From contig NC_009418.2 of assembly GCF_000002875.2 (NCBI RefSeq), positions 728,130-792,129 on the forward strand: a stretch of 64,000 bases of DNA, read 5' to 3'. Under the pieces are notes generated by a model. The model was not told where the DNA came from, searched no databases, and saw nothing but the letters and a program-made list of their open reading frames with translations. Positions 53,201 through 63,700 of this stretch are shown here, piece after piece; the stretch's first letter is position 1, and each line of letters opens with the position of its first letter. The DNA is from Leishmania infantum JPCM5. Its lineage: Eukaryota > Euglenozoa > Kinetoplastea > Trypanosomatida > Trypanosomatidae. Made by a program: the position numbers and the translations under genes.

Positions 53201-56137
53201 GCTCACCTCCTCTGGGGTCGGCGTTTCACTCGTCGGCGAGGCGGCGTCCTGCTTGGTCGCCGCGGATCTGCCCGGCTGTAGCACCACAGCGAAGAAGATG
53301 CGTCCACTGTCCCACACCGAGTCTAGTGCTGCCTTTGCGCCGGGAGAGGGGATGTTGGCCGCGACCCTGCCGCCAAGTTTCGCGTCGGATGCCCCGCGGG
53401 TGAGCACGCCACGCACATTTAAAAGGGTTGCCTTGCTAGGTGGCACCCCAGGCTTCGTGTGCGCCGCGATCCCCGAGCCCGCTTGCTGCGAGGCGAAGCG
53501 CGTCGAGAAGTCGACGAGAGCCGCCAGGAATGTTTGATTCACGCCGACGTCGTCTTCGTCATCGTCGCTCTCATCGGCGCGGTCGCTATTCTCGTACACG
53601 GCGGGCAAGCATTCACCGGTTGGCGAGAGCCTGTTCTCGGTCTTTCCATTTTGCTCGGTGCCCTCAAGTTCCCGCTTGCTTGTCCGCTTCGCGTTGACAG
53701 CGTTCACACGCGCGTTCATCTGCTGCGAAAAGGCTGACAGTCGCTCTTTCCAGAAGCAGCGGAGCACAAAGCGAATGGTACCCTCGTTGTAGTGGCGCTT
53801 GTTTGAGGTCGTGGAGAGGAGAGTGTGCACACGCTCCTCCTCCGCTGTGGACGCCGGCTCTGCCGCCGTGGAGTCCGTCACTTCCGCTGAGGGAGCTGCT
53901 GCCTCCACGGGCGGCGATTGCATCAGGATCGCCCCGGTGCGCGAGCGTAGCGGCAGCAGCACAGAGGCAAGAGTCAGGAGCGGCACACACTTGCGGTGCA
54001 GTTCCGCACTCTCCGGGTCGTCGTCCTGGCCTCTGAGGTAGTCGATGCTGTAGCGCTCGTGCCATCGGATGACACGGCACGCCACCGACCCTTGCAGGGT
54101 GGTGCGCAGCTGCTTCGATCGGCCGCGGCGACTCAGATCGGCTGTCGTTTCGTCGACCATGGTGCGGAAGACGAGGCGGAAGTCGTACTCCTGTGCAACG
54201 AGACGGCCGCCCTGCGGTGACCGGCTGAAGATCAACCCGTACAACGGCTCCATGGCCGCCAGAGTGGCGGCGGCGGCCTCTGGGGATACCTCTCGACCCT
54301 TCTCTGCCTGCCCCACCATAAGGAGCAGACGCTGTTGCACCTCCATCGGATTCTCGAGTGCCACGTAGTCTCCCTGGTGCCGCGCAAGACGCACAAACAT
54401 GTACACGGACCACAACGGCCTTGTGGTGAGCATGTAGTCCACATACGAGTAACGCCCGTCTAGCGTGCTAAGCTCTTCGTAGCCCCACCGCAGCTTCTCG
54501 TACTTCTCCTCCAGCGACCGCTGTCGCCGCTCGCACAGGGACACGTAAACGTCACGACGCGCGATTCGCCGCTCCAGTCGCTCTAGGTAATGAAACACGT
54601 CGGTGAGGTGGTTGTGCGCAGCGACGGCCTCCTTTTCTGTGTTCTCGAAGGCGCGGCGGGTCTCCTGCAGGGCTCGCTCAGTCTCGCGCCACAGCTGACC
54701 CAGCCGCACGATCTCCTGCTTCGCGTCGCTAAGCTGGCTATAAACGATCTGCTTTGCACGCTGGTTCTGCTGCTTGTTCTTCCTTGTCGCCGCTGTCACA
54801 GCGTCGTTGGCCCGGTCTTTCCAGCCATCAAGTTCTCGCCGCATCACCTCCACTTGTCCTTTCATGGCGTGGTGCTGCGCTGCCCACCGAGCCGTTGCCT
54901 CCTCCGATGTCTTCATCTTCTCGGCTAATTGCCGGTTTTCCACCTCCAGCTCGTGCAGCCGCACACACTTGGAGTTGAACGCGGCTTCCAGCTGCTGCAG
55001 CTGCGCGCGCAGGTACGTCACCTCGTACCCCTGCTGGTCTACCAACAACACCGTGCCGTCTGCCGCGCAGACGGCGCTGGGAGGCGCTGCGGACAGGCTA
55101 TTTCGCGTGCCCTCGTGGAGGTCAAGGGCAGCAATTTGGTCCTGTGGGTTGAATCTGCCGTGCACCTCACACGCGCCGCCATGCGGCAGGGGCGGCGATG
55201 CTTGACGAGTCTCGTCCGAGGAGGTTGCGCCACCGTCCATGGCGATGTCCTCAGAAAAGGCGCTGCTCTTCACGGCTTCATCATTCCTTACCGATTCCAG
55301 CGCAATATTGCGGATACCGCGCCGATTTGCTGGCGTACAGGATGGTGGCAGGGTTTCATTCCACTGAATGCTCTCATCCTGCGAGAGATGCGGAACCGCA
55401 GGAGACGATGACATGGATGGAAAGCCGCCGAAAAACGTCTTTCTACCGTCCGAGTAGCGACAGCTACCGGCCTGATCTGCCCGTGGCCACTCAGCTCGCG
55501 AGTCCTGTAGCAGTGCGCTAAAGCCGACGGAGGAGGCAGGCAGGAAAGAGACGCTGCCGTAGCCAAACAAGTCGCCAGCGGAAACACTGCCCGGCACAGC
55601 GCCGTTGCTCACGGTCGCTTGAGCAGGGATCGTAGGCAGGGCTGGCACTCCGGTGAGAGCGCGAGCAGCTTGACGGACACCGGTACTTTCCAGTGGGTCG
55701 ACGAGAAGCGGTCGTTCTCCGTTCGTGAGCGACACCTCCGAAGCTTTGAGGCGCACGACATGCATCACCTCGCGGTCGAGGAGACCGCGCACGTCATCGC
55801 CATAGACTTCGGGGTGGCTACACACGTACTGGAGGCAGCGTCGCAGCGCAGCTAGCGGGTCCATGACGACATGACGAGCCCGTGCAACCTCTTCCGGTGA
55901 CAGGGGCATCAACGCTGCGTGTGTTCGTATGGGCGAGAGCGACGACGAGCTTTCGCATTGCCGCAAGCTCTTCAAGGAGGCAGTCTGAGGCGGCGGCGGC
56001 GAAGTTGTCGAGGTGTCGCCGGCTCCACTGAGGAGGGGAAGGGTCGACACATTCTTGGCGGAGGAGCTTGTTCGCGCTGTGGTGGCAGCCGGCGCACTCG
56101 GCCGCAATTTCTTTTGAAAAGGCCCGCTAGTGTACAT
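50261..56137 (-). CDS. Very large coiled-coil protein
   Basis: 1958 residues from the first ATG (56137); the open frame extends three codons further only to a TTG. Residues 1-360 are low-complexity Ser/Pro/Ala. Residues about 370-550 are a long coiled coil (LRAQLQQLEAAFNSK, LHELEVENRQLAEKM, and others). A conserved-looking helical region follows to about residue 800 (RYSYVDYMLTTRPLWSVYMF), then alternating helical blocks and acidic linkers. Near residues 1450-1520 a pattern with DCDGLIPIACLKKGL and EVRFEQFTDAPLL resembles degenerate EF-hands. The C-terminal 400 residues carry Lys/Arg-rich patches (GKGRKKRHL, KKGGGRKSAKKSG). Such proteins are often cytoskeletal or flagellar in trypanosomatids; no orthologue is recognised and the role is inference. 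Confidence 0.83.
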   Translation of the reverse strand: MYTSGPFQKKLRPSAPAATTARTSSSAKNVSTLPLLSGAGDTSTTSPPPPQTASLKSLRQCESSSSLSPIRTHAALMPLSPEEVARARHVVMDPLAALRRCLQYVCSHPEVYGDDVRGLLDREVMHVVRLKASEVSLTNGERPLLVDPLESTGVRQAARALTGVPALPTIPAQATVSNGAVPGSVSAGDLFGYGSVSFLPASSVGFSALLQDSRAEWPRADQAGSCRYSDGRKTFFGGFPSMSSSPAVPHLSQDESIQWNETLPPSCTPANRRGIRNIALESVRNDEAVKSSAFSEDIAMDGGATSSDETRQASPPLPHGGACEVHGRFNPQDQIAALDLHEGTRNSLSAAPPSAVCAADGTVLLVDQQGYEVTYLRAQLQQLEAAFNSKCVRLHELEVENRQLAEKMKTSEEATARWAAQHHAMKGQVEVMRRELDGWKDRANDAVTAATRKNKQQNQRAKQIVYSQLSDAKQEIVRLGQLWRETERALQETRRAFENTEKEAVAAHNHLTDVFHYLERLERRIARRDVYVSLCERRQRSLEEKYEKLRWGYEELSTLDGRYSYVDYMLTTRPLWSVYMFVRLARHQGDYVALENPMEVQQRLLLMVGQAEKGREVSPEAAAATLAAMEPLYGLIFSRSPQGGRLVAQEYDFRLVFRTMVDETTADLSRRGRSKQLRTTLQGSVACRVIRWHERYSIDYLRGQDDDPESAELHRKCVPLLTLASVLLPLRSRTGAILMQSPPVEAAAPSAEVTDSTAAEPASTAEEERVHTLLSTTSNKRHYNEGTIRFVLRCFWKERLSAFSQQMNARVNAVNAKRTSKRELEGTEQNGKTENRLSPTGECLPAVYENSDRADESDDDEDDVGVNQTFLAALVDFSTRFASQQAGSGIAAHTKPGVPPSKATLLNVRGVLTRGASDAKLGGRVAANIPSPGAKAALDSVWDSGRIFFAVVLQPGRSAATKQDAASPTSETPTPEEVSILAEEAREMLAALYYYTLEYKDLDPDFRLFYLVAHQMVPEMVAVNFFAGLEAFQLESVALLEWRLQCLSAGMHSGATCTAAGQPSSSPATPKKVEDPLMALTRVVDVIDDALLDGEEEDIETDSDGDGYGSILPFHARAETQVHPSTASSATTGQRQEGRMEDSCTAETHSSALPVSQRTRELRLLHNIRAYLLERRGFMQGEQGAERGDGDAGVGDNAENPTGARLAAFSFGEAPPEWTALEERVLNILGPHTQLLDTFRHQYRKQKGEDVAQAKGKPMKPGKELDHLRRRRSERKSRHETAKYLSATRGFLAEEDVLALVQRHCLATYAVSCCGTPRFSLLRSLFGRSSDRGRDSSSVLDPYAIVGHLPLTGLHLQRLRFALSLDQPSHLIRPSALFSVDPVTKSNSHFYDAYLTIVLDVFEQQQSFLMHSVLRCCAARHELYAAEGAEDCDGLIPIACLKKGLTDAFSTISGTSQHALAVLNHLVRYDELLRLEDEVRFEQFTDAPLLLNVPPRHGRGCFTADGEGSVKQGPGNAADQGKWNLREEADSCSLLNIAFALRMSYIVWGEVSAGTAEALVHRIVKLAVPVCCSDAVPGDAVWAVRAAAVNKDATVVEEFPEWDIFDRITRQQYARALTRMQKGHNGDANPLRRTLSALQTELLQPASILSSRARVGASMSLSPGAVDVDALYPDVASVWTTKKVLAEAQKHMERAAAAVPAKGAGGSGKGRKKRHLSQPRKSLSSVQTAANGNGSAGEGEQLPDYGLLSLVRALGFAPPLSTSVPGVGGAAANKKGGGRKSAKKSGASKSRAWPETTIPAYLQQEYSENLSVQLQDLAARVAALTPSDLNRFPEDMSVDGDVGVNMEGATPSANSLSVSNRSGDAPTPGSGPSRVQSVSFARGSLQSTSQSKLHKKVTVETPLDGKRDSSEPHALAPTWVPLFPGSSSALDNVGAPLSSSMPMDVSKLYAICAALSMT

Positions 56138-57116
56138 TGACCACAAAAAAACATATACATATATGTGCTGGCCGTGTAAAGTTGCCTTCTTGGTAGTTCA
56201 CCGCAGTGCCTCGTCCCTTGTGCATGTGGGGGCGTGGTAGTGATAGGGGCAGTGGAGACTCAAGCTGGAGACGAGGAGGGAGGCAGAAGGAGACAACGAG
56301 GCGCGTGAAACGAAGAGTAAGTAGCGCGACGACGGCGAGGAAACAGATTCAAGTTGCAGCAGAGGCACAAATGTATAAGCGCACAAGTGTGCATCTGCGC
56401 TGCGTGCCAACGCTTGCATGAGACAGGGATCCGGTCGGCCGATGAACAGCGTACATCGCGCCGGTCTGAACTGGTGAGCTGCGCCCGGTGCTCTTCAACG
56501 CCTAAAGCGCCGCAGCAGAGAGTCGGATGGGGAGTGCTATGACCCGCCCAGGCACACACACACACACACACGCACATTAGCACACAACACGGTAGCAATA
56601 CAAGAGCATCCAGCAGCGAGCGAAAGCGAAACAAACAGTAGGCAGGTGCCAGCACACGACGTCCCACCCACGGGCATGCACAGAATAACGGCTACGAGTG
56701 ACATGGCTCGCTACTTGCACACACCATAAACCCAAGAGCAACCGCGATTGCAACTGCAACTCGCCACTCGCCGTAGTCGCCGACACTTGCTTACTGTGCC
56801 TTCGAAAAACGCCATCTAATACGCACACATATATATATATATGCCAGCGGAAGCAGTATAGAGCGAAGCGCGAAGCGTATATTACGCGCCAACACCTACG
56901 ACGGCCTGGTGTTGCAGGGGTTCACAGTGAACATTTCGCTCTCTCCCTTTTTTGAGGCGAAGATTCCAAAAGGTGGCCTTGATGTGTATGTCGCATGCTC
57001 CATCTGTGCCCCTGCATTCAGCTTCGGAGTATTGCGCCACAGGTGATGAGCAGACGAAGATACAGCAAAGAGAGAACGAGGTATGCGGGAAAGCGCATCA
57101 AGACGGCCTCGAGCAC
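56138..57116. other. Intergenic region
   Basis: 979 bases between the kinase gene and the coiled-coil gene. CA repeats near 56554-56572 and a TA tract at about 56828-56842. No gene recognised. Confidence 0.5.
56265..56266 (-). promoter_or_regulatory. Candidate trans-splice acceptor for the 1958-residue gene
   Basis: AG on the minus strand after a pyrimidine tract (purines 56267-56296 on +), about 130 bases upstream of the ATG. Confidence 0.4.
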
Positions 57117-58274
57117 TCACATGCCGAGAGGGTTGTCGGCTTTGCACGTTTCGGAGGTGTCACGTGGGAGAGAAAGGCTGGAAGTCTCCCTGGATGCAGC
57201 CTGCAAGGCGTCGTCCTCGCGGTATTGCCGGTTTCGATCGCCCAGCGAGGCGAGCAGAGCCACCATCTCGGCCTTGCCGTGCTCTTCGCAGTACTTAATC
57301 CATGGAGACTCCAGCAGCTCAAAGGCGCTGCTCCGGTCATCTGGGTCTTGTCGAAGACACGAATCGATGAAGTCCTGCGTCTCCTGACTACACCCGGTCT
57401 CATCCATAAGTGGATACTTTTCCACGCTGTTGATCTCGCGCAGCAGCGCCATGAACCCCTTGCTCACTGAAGAAAACGGGTAGTGGCCGAGCAACATCTG
57501 CGCCACCACCACACCTACGCTCCAGATGTCGCTCGGCGTGCTGTAGCGCCGCCCTTGAATTCGCTCCGGGCTCATGTACGTCGCTGTACCGACAAATGAG
57601 TTGACGCCGATCGTCTCGGCACTTGTCGCGATGCCGAAGTCAGCCAACTTGACGCAGCCGGTGGTGGAGAGAAGCACGTTTGCTGGCTTGATGTCGCGAT
57701 GGATCTGGCGCAGGGACTTGTGCTGATTTGGCTCCGTCACGATGTTCGATTTCGTGTGTAGTACGGCGAGGGCGTGCAGCATCTGCGATGCGATGTAGCC
57801 GCACACCGTTGGTGGAATCTTCACCTTCTCCGCGATGAGCTCGTCTATGTTCCCCCAGTCCATGTACTCCATTACTAGTCGAAGTGCCCGGTTACGGTAG
57901 AAGGCGTTGTACAGGTTCACCGTGTACTCGTTCGACTGCGCGGAGAAGATGTTGCGCAGTTCTGCGGCGACAGTCTGACGAGTGCGGGTGTCGAGCGTGA
58001 CGGGAATCGTGATCTTCTTCACTGCAAAGACAGACTTGTCCGCCGTCACATACATGGAGACGTTGCCCTGCGTGCCCTGGCCGAGTTGGCGAACGCGCTT
58101 CAGATTTTCGAAGTTGAGATCTGGTCGACGCACCTGCAGATCCCCTTCTCCGGTAAACTCAACACCACGAGGGCCTACGCGGATGTTTCCCACAGTGAGC
58201 TCATCGCTCTCCTCCGGCAGCTCCGGAGGCAGCGTGGACTTCTTTGCGGGCAGGGGCTTCAGTTTCGGCGGCAT
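57117..58274 (-). CDS. MAP kinase kinase-like protein kinase (STE7 group)
   Basis: 385 residues from the ATG at 58274; the longer frame upstream runs through 5' flank sequence. The kinase domain spans about residues 58-335: glycine loop LGQGTQGNVS near 66-75, VAIK-type lysine in FAVKKI near 88, catalytic loop IHRDIKPANVLL near 188-199, DFG in LADFGIAT near 208, and activation loop GVNSFVGTATYMSPERI. VGTATYMSPER is characteristic of MAPKKs, and Ser/Thr residues before it are the expected MAPKKK targets. The basic N-terminus (PPKLKPLPAKKS) could act as a MAPK docking site. The loop before HRD is longer than usual (HTKSNIVTEPNQHKSLRQ). Leishmania MAPKKs control flagellar length and differentiation, but I cannot say which member this is. 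All catalytic residues are present. Confidence 0.9.
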   Translation of the reverse strand: MPPKLKPLPAKKSTLPPELPEESDELTVGNIRVGPRGVEFTGEGDLQVRRPDLNFENLKRVRQLGQGTQGNVSMYVTADKSVFAVKKITIPVTLDTRTRQTVAAELRNIFSAQSNEYTVNLYNAFYRNRALRLVMEYMDWGNIDELIAEKVKIPPTVCGYIASQMLHALAVLHTKSNIVTEPNQHKSLRQIHRDIKPANVLLSTTGCVKLADFGIATSAETIGVNSFVGTATYMSPERIQGRRYSTPSDIWSVGVVVAQMLLGHYPFSSVSKGFMALLREINSVEKYPLMDETGCSQETQDFIDSCLRQDPDDRSSAFELLESPWIKYCEEHGKAEMVALLASLGDRNRQYREDDALQAASRETSSLSLPRDTSETCKADNPLGM

Positions 58275-58457
58275 AGCGGACAACGAACGACAGTCGATAA
58301 CACCAAAACAAACAAGCAAAAAAAAACGGGAGGGCACCCCACAGAGGCTAACGTGCAGTCTGCGGTAGGAATCCCGTAGAGGGTGAACGGCACCGGCGAT
58401 CGCGAAGAGAAGACAAACAGTGACACGCACAGACTGAGCGACGGGCAAGCAAACACG

Positions 58458-58459
58458 CT
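58458..58459 (-). promoter_or_regulatory. Candidate trans-splice acceptor for the MAPKK-like gene
   Basis: AG on the minus strand directly after a CT-rich tract (AAGAGAGAAAGAGTAGAAG on +). It would give a 5' UTR of about 184 bases and place the upstream extension of the frame largely in the UTR, which supports the ATG at 58274. Confidence 0.5.
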
Positions 58460-58874
58460 AAGAGAGAAAGAGTAGAAGCCGAAGGAGCAGACAAATACAG
58501 CGAAGGAATGAACAACAGAGCGATGAAGGAGAGATACAGCTTCACGCAAACTCGAGGCAACGAGCAGGCTAAAGACGCAGAGAAGCACACCCGGCAGAAG
58601 ACACAGTGGGAGAGCTTCGTTTTCCTTTTTTCCTTTTACTGTTCACCCAGTAATGACACAAAATGCCGGCGCACACTGCGCGAGAGGAGATGCGGGCAAT
58701 ACGGCGAACCCACTCTCGTGCGGGTTCGTCCACTTGCGATGAAAACGACAAGAGGCCTTTGTAAGAAGCAGGGAAAGGAGGAGAGGTTGGTGGTGGGTAG
58801 GTAGGGAATACGTTAAGCCTTGAGTGGTATTCTTTTTTTGCCGCTGGTATTGTTGGCGTTTTTCTTTTCAAGTA

Positions 58875-58893
58875 GTATATATATATATATATG
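58875..58893. repeat. (TA)9 tract
   Basis: Pure TA run flanked by T-rich sequence. Confidence 0.85.
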
Positions 58894-60728
58894 TTTGTGT
58901 GTCTGCGTGTGTGTTTCTCCTTTCCTTTTTAAATGGTCTCTTTGGTGCTGTTGCCGTTTCTTTTTCGCTTGTTTGTTTGCTTGTCGTTTTGTTGCTTGCG
59001 TATGTGTAGTATGTGCGCGCGGTGGCAGGAAAGGGAGAGAGGCAGCGGGAAGATGATCGGATGTCCGAGCTGTAAGGCGAGAATCCTTGTCGGCTTCGTC
59101 AACAACCTGCAACGGACGCAGTCGCCAATACGAGCTCGTATATGGAAAACGTATCTAAAAAACAGCTAAAGTTCAAGGCAGTTAACCAATAGAGTCCTCC
59201 TTCGTGTCTAAATTTGAGTCCGTGTGCGTGGTGCGCTTTCTTCGTCGGTGGTCGCCAGAGACGGTGTATAACTTCTTTGGCTGTGGTGGAGGTGGTGGTA
59301 GCGGGGGGAGTACAGTGGTCTCCCACACAACGTCTTTGGATAAAGACGCTGAATAGAGAAAAAGCGGGGCAGGGGGGGGACGATGACAGAAACTCAAAAC
59401 ACACAGGTGCGAGAGCGCAGCTGGGTGAGAGGAGGTGAGGCTACACAGGGTAAAGCTACGGAAATAAATGCGCAGTCGTACAGCCATTTTGCGTGCAGCG
59501 ACAGCACCCATGGGCATGGACTTGTACGCACATCTTCAGGTCAGCGTATAGGAGCAGACACCCACCCCACCTCGAGGGAAGCGGAACGCAGTGGCGACAG
59601 CAGCAACGGAAACGCGAGTACGCGGCATCAAGGCCAAAGTGCAAAACACAGATACAGATAGGGAGTGTGTTTGTGGAAAAGCCAAAGAAGAATGCGCGGT
59701 CGGCTGGGCAGGTGCAGCGATAACTCGCACAAAAACATGTCGAGTCCCTCGACATTCCTGTCCCTCCTCTGCCTCGCCTCACCGCAACACACTCGAACCT
59801 GCAAGCGTAGGAGGAGTTGTGTGTGCTGCATCACCACATGACATCGAGGGTCCGACGTGGCTCGGAACAGCTGAGAGAAGCACAGGCACCAAGAAGATAT
59901 GGCACCAATCTCTTGCTTCTCACCTTTCACCGCCTTTCGCGAACGCCGTTTCGACATGCCTTTGCTCGCAACTCTCCCTCCGCCCTAACTTTCGCACAAG
60001 TAGGCGATAGCGGGTAGGTCGCGCATCTTGTGGGCGCCCGTCCTCTCCTTCCATTGCATCTTCTGCCTCCCCGAGAGAGGATGTCCAGCCTAGCAGGGCT
60101 AGGGCGAATCCTATTTGTCCTCCTCCTTTACCCCTGCGCCTATTTTTTTTTGTCCGTATCTGTGGGGCCCAATCCACCGCGGCGCGAGAAAACCCGAAAG
60201 GAATCCGGAAGAGAAACAAAGAAACGAGGGCAACTCACGCAGAGAACTCAACAAGGGAGAACCGAGCCCGAATCGAGCCAACCGAAAGCGCCGTGCACCT
60301 CCAACTTTCGTTTCGTCCCTCCGCTCATCCTCTCTCTACACACACAAACACGCATATTTTTTTCCGTTGCTTCAGCTGTCTTCAGCGTGCTCGCTGCCCA
60401 GCGCTGTGAAGACCACCCGCACGAGGAAGCTGGGTGAGGCGAAACGGCCCGCAAAAAAAAACAGTAAAGAGCACACACACACACTCCGCCGCAGCAGACA
60501 AACCTCGGCGACAGCCAGAAACGACCAACACCACAACAAATAGATTGAGTCGTCGAGAGAGAGAGAGAAGCGGGGGAGGGGGAAGGGCAGAGACGGAGAG
60601 TCGCGCAAGCATGCGCGAACAGACGCAGACAGGCGGTGCTGTGAAGAAAGGCGCACATGTGCTCGAGCTCTTCCTTGCATAACGCGTGCGAAAAGGGAAA
60701 GAGGAGAAAGGCGCGGGTGGAGCAGAGA

Positions 60729-63700
60729 TCAATGGCGCAGGCGCACCATCACTATCCTCTTGCGCGCAACGCTGTCATCTTCCCAGACTTCGAAATACTG
60801 CGGCAGCATGCGCACTGCGCGTCCGACGGAGCCGAAGTGGTCCGACAAGGTATTGGCTGCAGGCACGGATAAGTGCATCCCGACAAGCGCCTTGATCGAA
60901 ATGCCGTCTTCGCCAATGGGCAGTTGAAGTAGTTCAGCAATGGCCTCCTCCACACTCGTCTGTGGCCGCGACGCCGCCGGTGCTGCGCCTGGCTGGGCCG
61001 CCGTCTTTTTGCGAATCATTGTTCTGCCCTTCTCAACGTACACATCGATGCGCTTGCTGGCAGCCAAGTTGAGTACCTGCGGAAGGGCTGCACGCATCAC
61101 CGGCGGTAGCTTCGCCATCATCTCTATATAGGGCACAGGATGGTCCGGCAGCAGGTTGGCAATCTCGTCATAGAGTACCTCGTGCTGCATGAGCGGATTA
61201 TCAGGGTCCAGAAGCAGCAGGTGACGCCGGAAACTCGGGATCGCACCTTCCCCGAGGACGCGCACGAACTTCTTGCGCTCGGCCTCGCCGAGGAGGGAGG
61301 CCGATCGGTCTGGATTGTCATCGAAGTCCTCTGGCAGAACCACACGATGAGCATAGCGGAACGCGCGTTCCATGGGTGGAATAGGTGCCACGGTGCCCCT
61401 CGGGTCATGTGCGATGACGTACATAAGATCCCCGCTAAGCTCAAACACTTTGCCGTGGTAGCGCAGGAAACCAACCAGTCCTCGGTAACGCTCACGGAGG
61501 TGGCTTCGCTGCTCCACTGTGAAGCCCGCATACAAACGCTCCACTGCAACCCAACGCCATACCTCATCTACCGCGTTCACCACCCGCCATCGTTTCCGCC
61601 GGCAACGACGGAAAAAGCAGTCAGCAGTGGGCGACTGCAGCGAAGGCGGCGAGGCGAGGAAGCTTGCAGCGATCGAGAGCAGATCTGGATCGGGCGACGT
61701 GGTTTCGTCCAAGTCACTGAGACTGCGAGGCGCCACATCTGGTGGAAGGCGCCGAATGTAGATTTCTTCCAGGGGCAATCCAAATGCGGTTACAGCATCC
61801 ATGGATGCACCTCTCGCAGGTGCTCGCTGTGATTGCGAGTACCTCTCGTGCGGCAAAGACGGTGAGTCCGGGTCGTGGTTCCCCCTGCCACCCCGGTAGA
61901 TATCATCCGAGTTGCCTCTGTGCTGATCCACCTCCCCGTCGTCGTCCTCACCTTGCTCGATGGGCCCCGCCTCATCAGCGTCTTCACCAAAGACCATGGC
62001 ATCGCGCTCGGAGTCCAGCTCGGTGCCAACGCTTCTACGATCCTCAACAAGGCTATCCAATCCAATCAGCTCCTCCGTCACCGCTTGCTTGAACACCCTT
62101 TCTCGGTCGTCGAGGGTGGACTTGGCGTTGCCCAACGCAGTCGCCTTGGTAGCATGCGCAGCGTTGCCAGAGTCCTTGGGAGCGTCAGCACTGTCGACAG
62201 ACCACCAACTGGCCATCGCAGCCTCCTCCTGGCCCGCTTCACGCGCCAGAGAAGCCTCGTCACCGTTATTGATATCTGCCATGGCGGATGCAGCGGAGGC
62301 CGGAGGGTCTACCACATCCGCTTTCCATTTGCTGCCGGCTCCCCCTGAAAGAAGCACGTGCCCTTCAACAAAGAGGTTGTGGTCGCCCTTCTTCAGACTC
62401 ATCAGCTGAAAAACATGTACGTACTGCGTAATGAGCTGCACCACAGAAGCTTCGCGTTTTTTCTTCACAAACGCGAGGTCGTCAGGAGGAAAGCCGTTGA
62501 TCCATTGGACGAGGTTCAGCGGTCGGTAGCGCTCCCTCACGAGCGGTTTGCCGTCGCTCGGTGAAAGCACTTTTCTGCTCGTCATATCTTGTGACGAGCA
62601 CTCTGGCGTAGGCACACGCGGAAGGTTGCGGACAAGAACGGCAAGCATTTCGACACTCCACGGCTTCCGCTGCGAAGTACTATTCGCTCGCCGACGCAGC
62701 GAGGGAACCACCTCGGCGGCAGCCTTTTCCGAGGCCGCATACAGCGGCTCCACGCCGGACGCGTCATCGGCAGTGTCGGGCGCATCAAAGTCCATCAATG
62801 CGTGGGACCTGAACTGCGACAAGGCGCGATCTGCCTTTCCATACCCTGGATGCTGGCGCACAAACCAGAACTCCGAGTTCAGCTGCACGACCGCAGGTCG
62901 GTAGCGATTTGGCGTATAGTGAAAGAGCATCGGGTAGTGCTCAAACACCACCTGCGCCAGTGTGGAGGTCGAGCCTGCCACCTTTTCAATCTGCCTCAAG
63001 ATCTCCGGTGGCACCGTCGCCATGACATGTCGACTCTCCACCGGAAAAGTCGGGACCAGGGGAATGAACACCTCAGCCACCTCAGAGGGGGTAAAGTAGC
63101 CTTTCTGGCGATGCACCTGATCGATCTTGCGCATATCGGGTCCGAGGTACGTCACCATGGCTGTTGAGGGAAGCAACTGATGAATCCTTTGTGACCCATG
63201 TGCGAACGGCTTTCTCGCGTTGATGCACTTGCGAAACATGTGCCCGTCGAGCTTCCACCGCTCCACCTCTTCGCGGCGTAGAGGGGGGATGGTGAGATCG
63301 ATGGAGAAGCTGCGCGCGACGCCGTGAATCACTGCCCGCGACGCCGGCGCCGCTGCGCCGTCCTTTCGCTTCCCGTCCATGCTGGTGGAATTCGGGCATG
63401 TGATGGAAACTGCGCCATGAGCGCCACCAGACTCTCGATCCGAAGCTAGCGGCGTGTGCAGCCGAGAAAGACGCGCATTTTCTTCCTCGGAGAAGTAGTA
63501 AGAAGAGCCGCCGCTCCAGTCCACAGCCATGTGATCGGGAATGACAGTCTTCGTGGCCACGCTCTCCGCACTCGCTGCCGTCTCTGTCGGCTCTCGCGGT
63601 GAAGCATTCGCCGACTGACGAGCAGTGCCATGACTGGTGCTGCATGCACCACTTCCGCAGTTCGACTGCCACCGAAGTGAAACAAAGAAAGCGGCGATAT

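Larger units (their letters stand above)
58275..60728. other. Intergenic region with a composition reversal
   Basis: 2.45 kb. 58440-58620 is purine-rich on + (splice signal of the kinase gene). 58620-59030 is T-rich on + instead and contains a (TA)9 tract at 58875-58893. GGT repeats lie near 59283-59298. 60190-60600 is A/G-rich. No gene recognised. Confidence 0.45.

Noticed and set aside
58275..58448. Signal-peptide-like N-terminal extension of the MAPKK
   Set aside because: Hydrophobic residues derive from pyrimidine-rich 5' flank; a good splice acceptor at 58458 and the ATG at 58274 explain the region.
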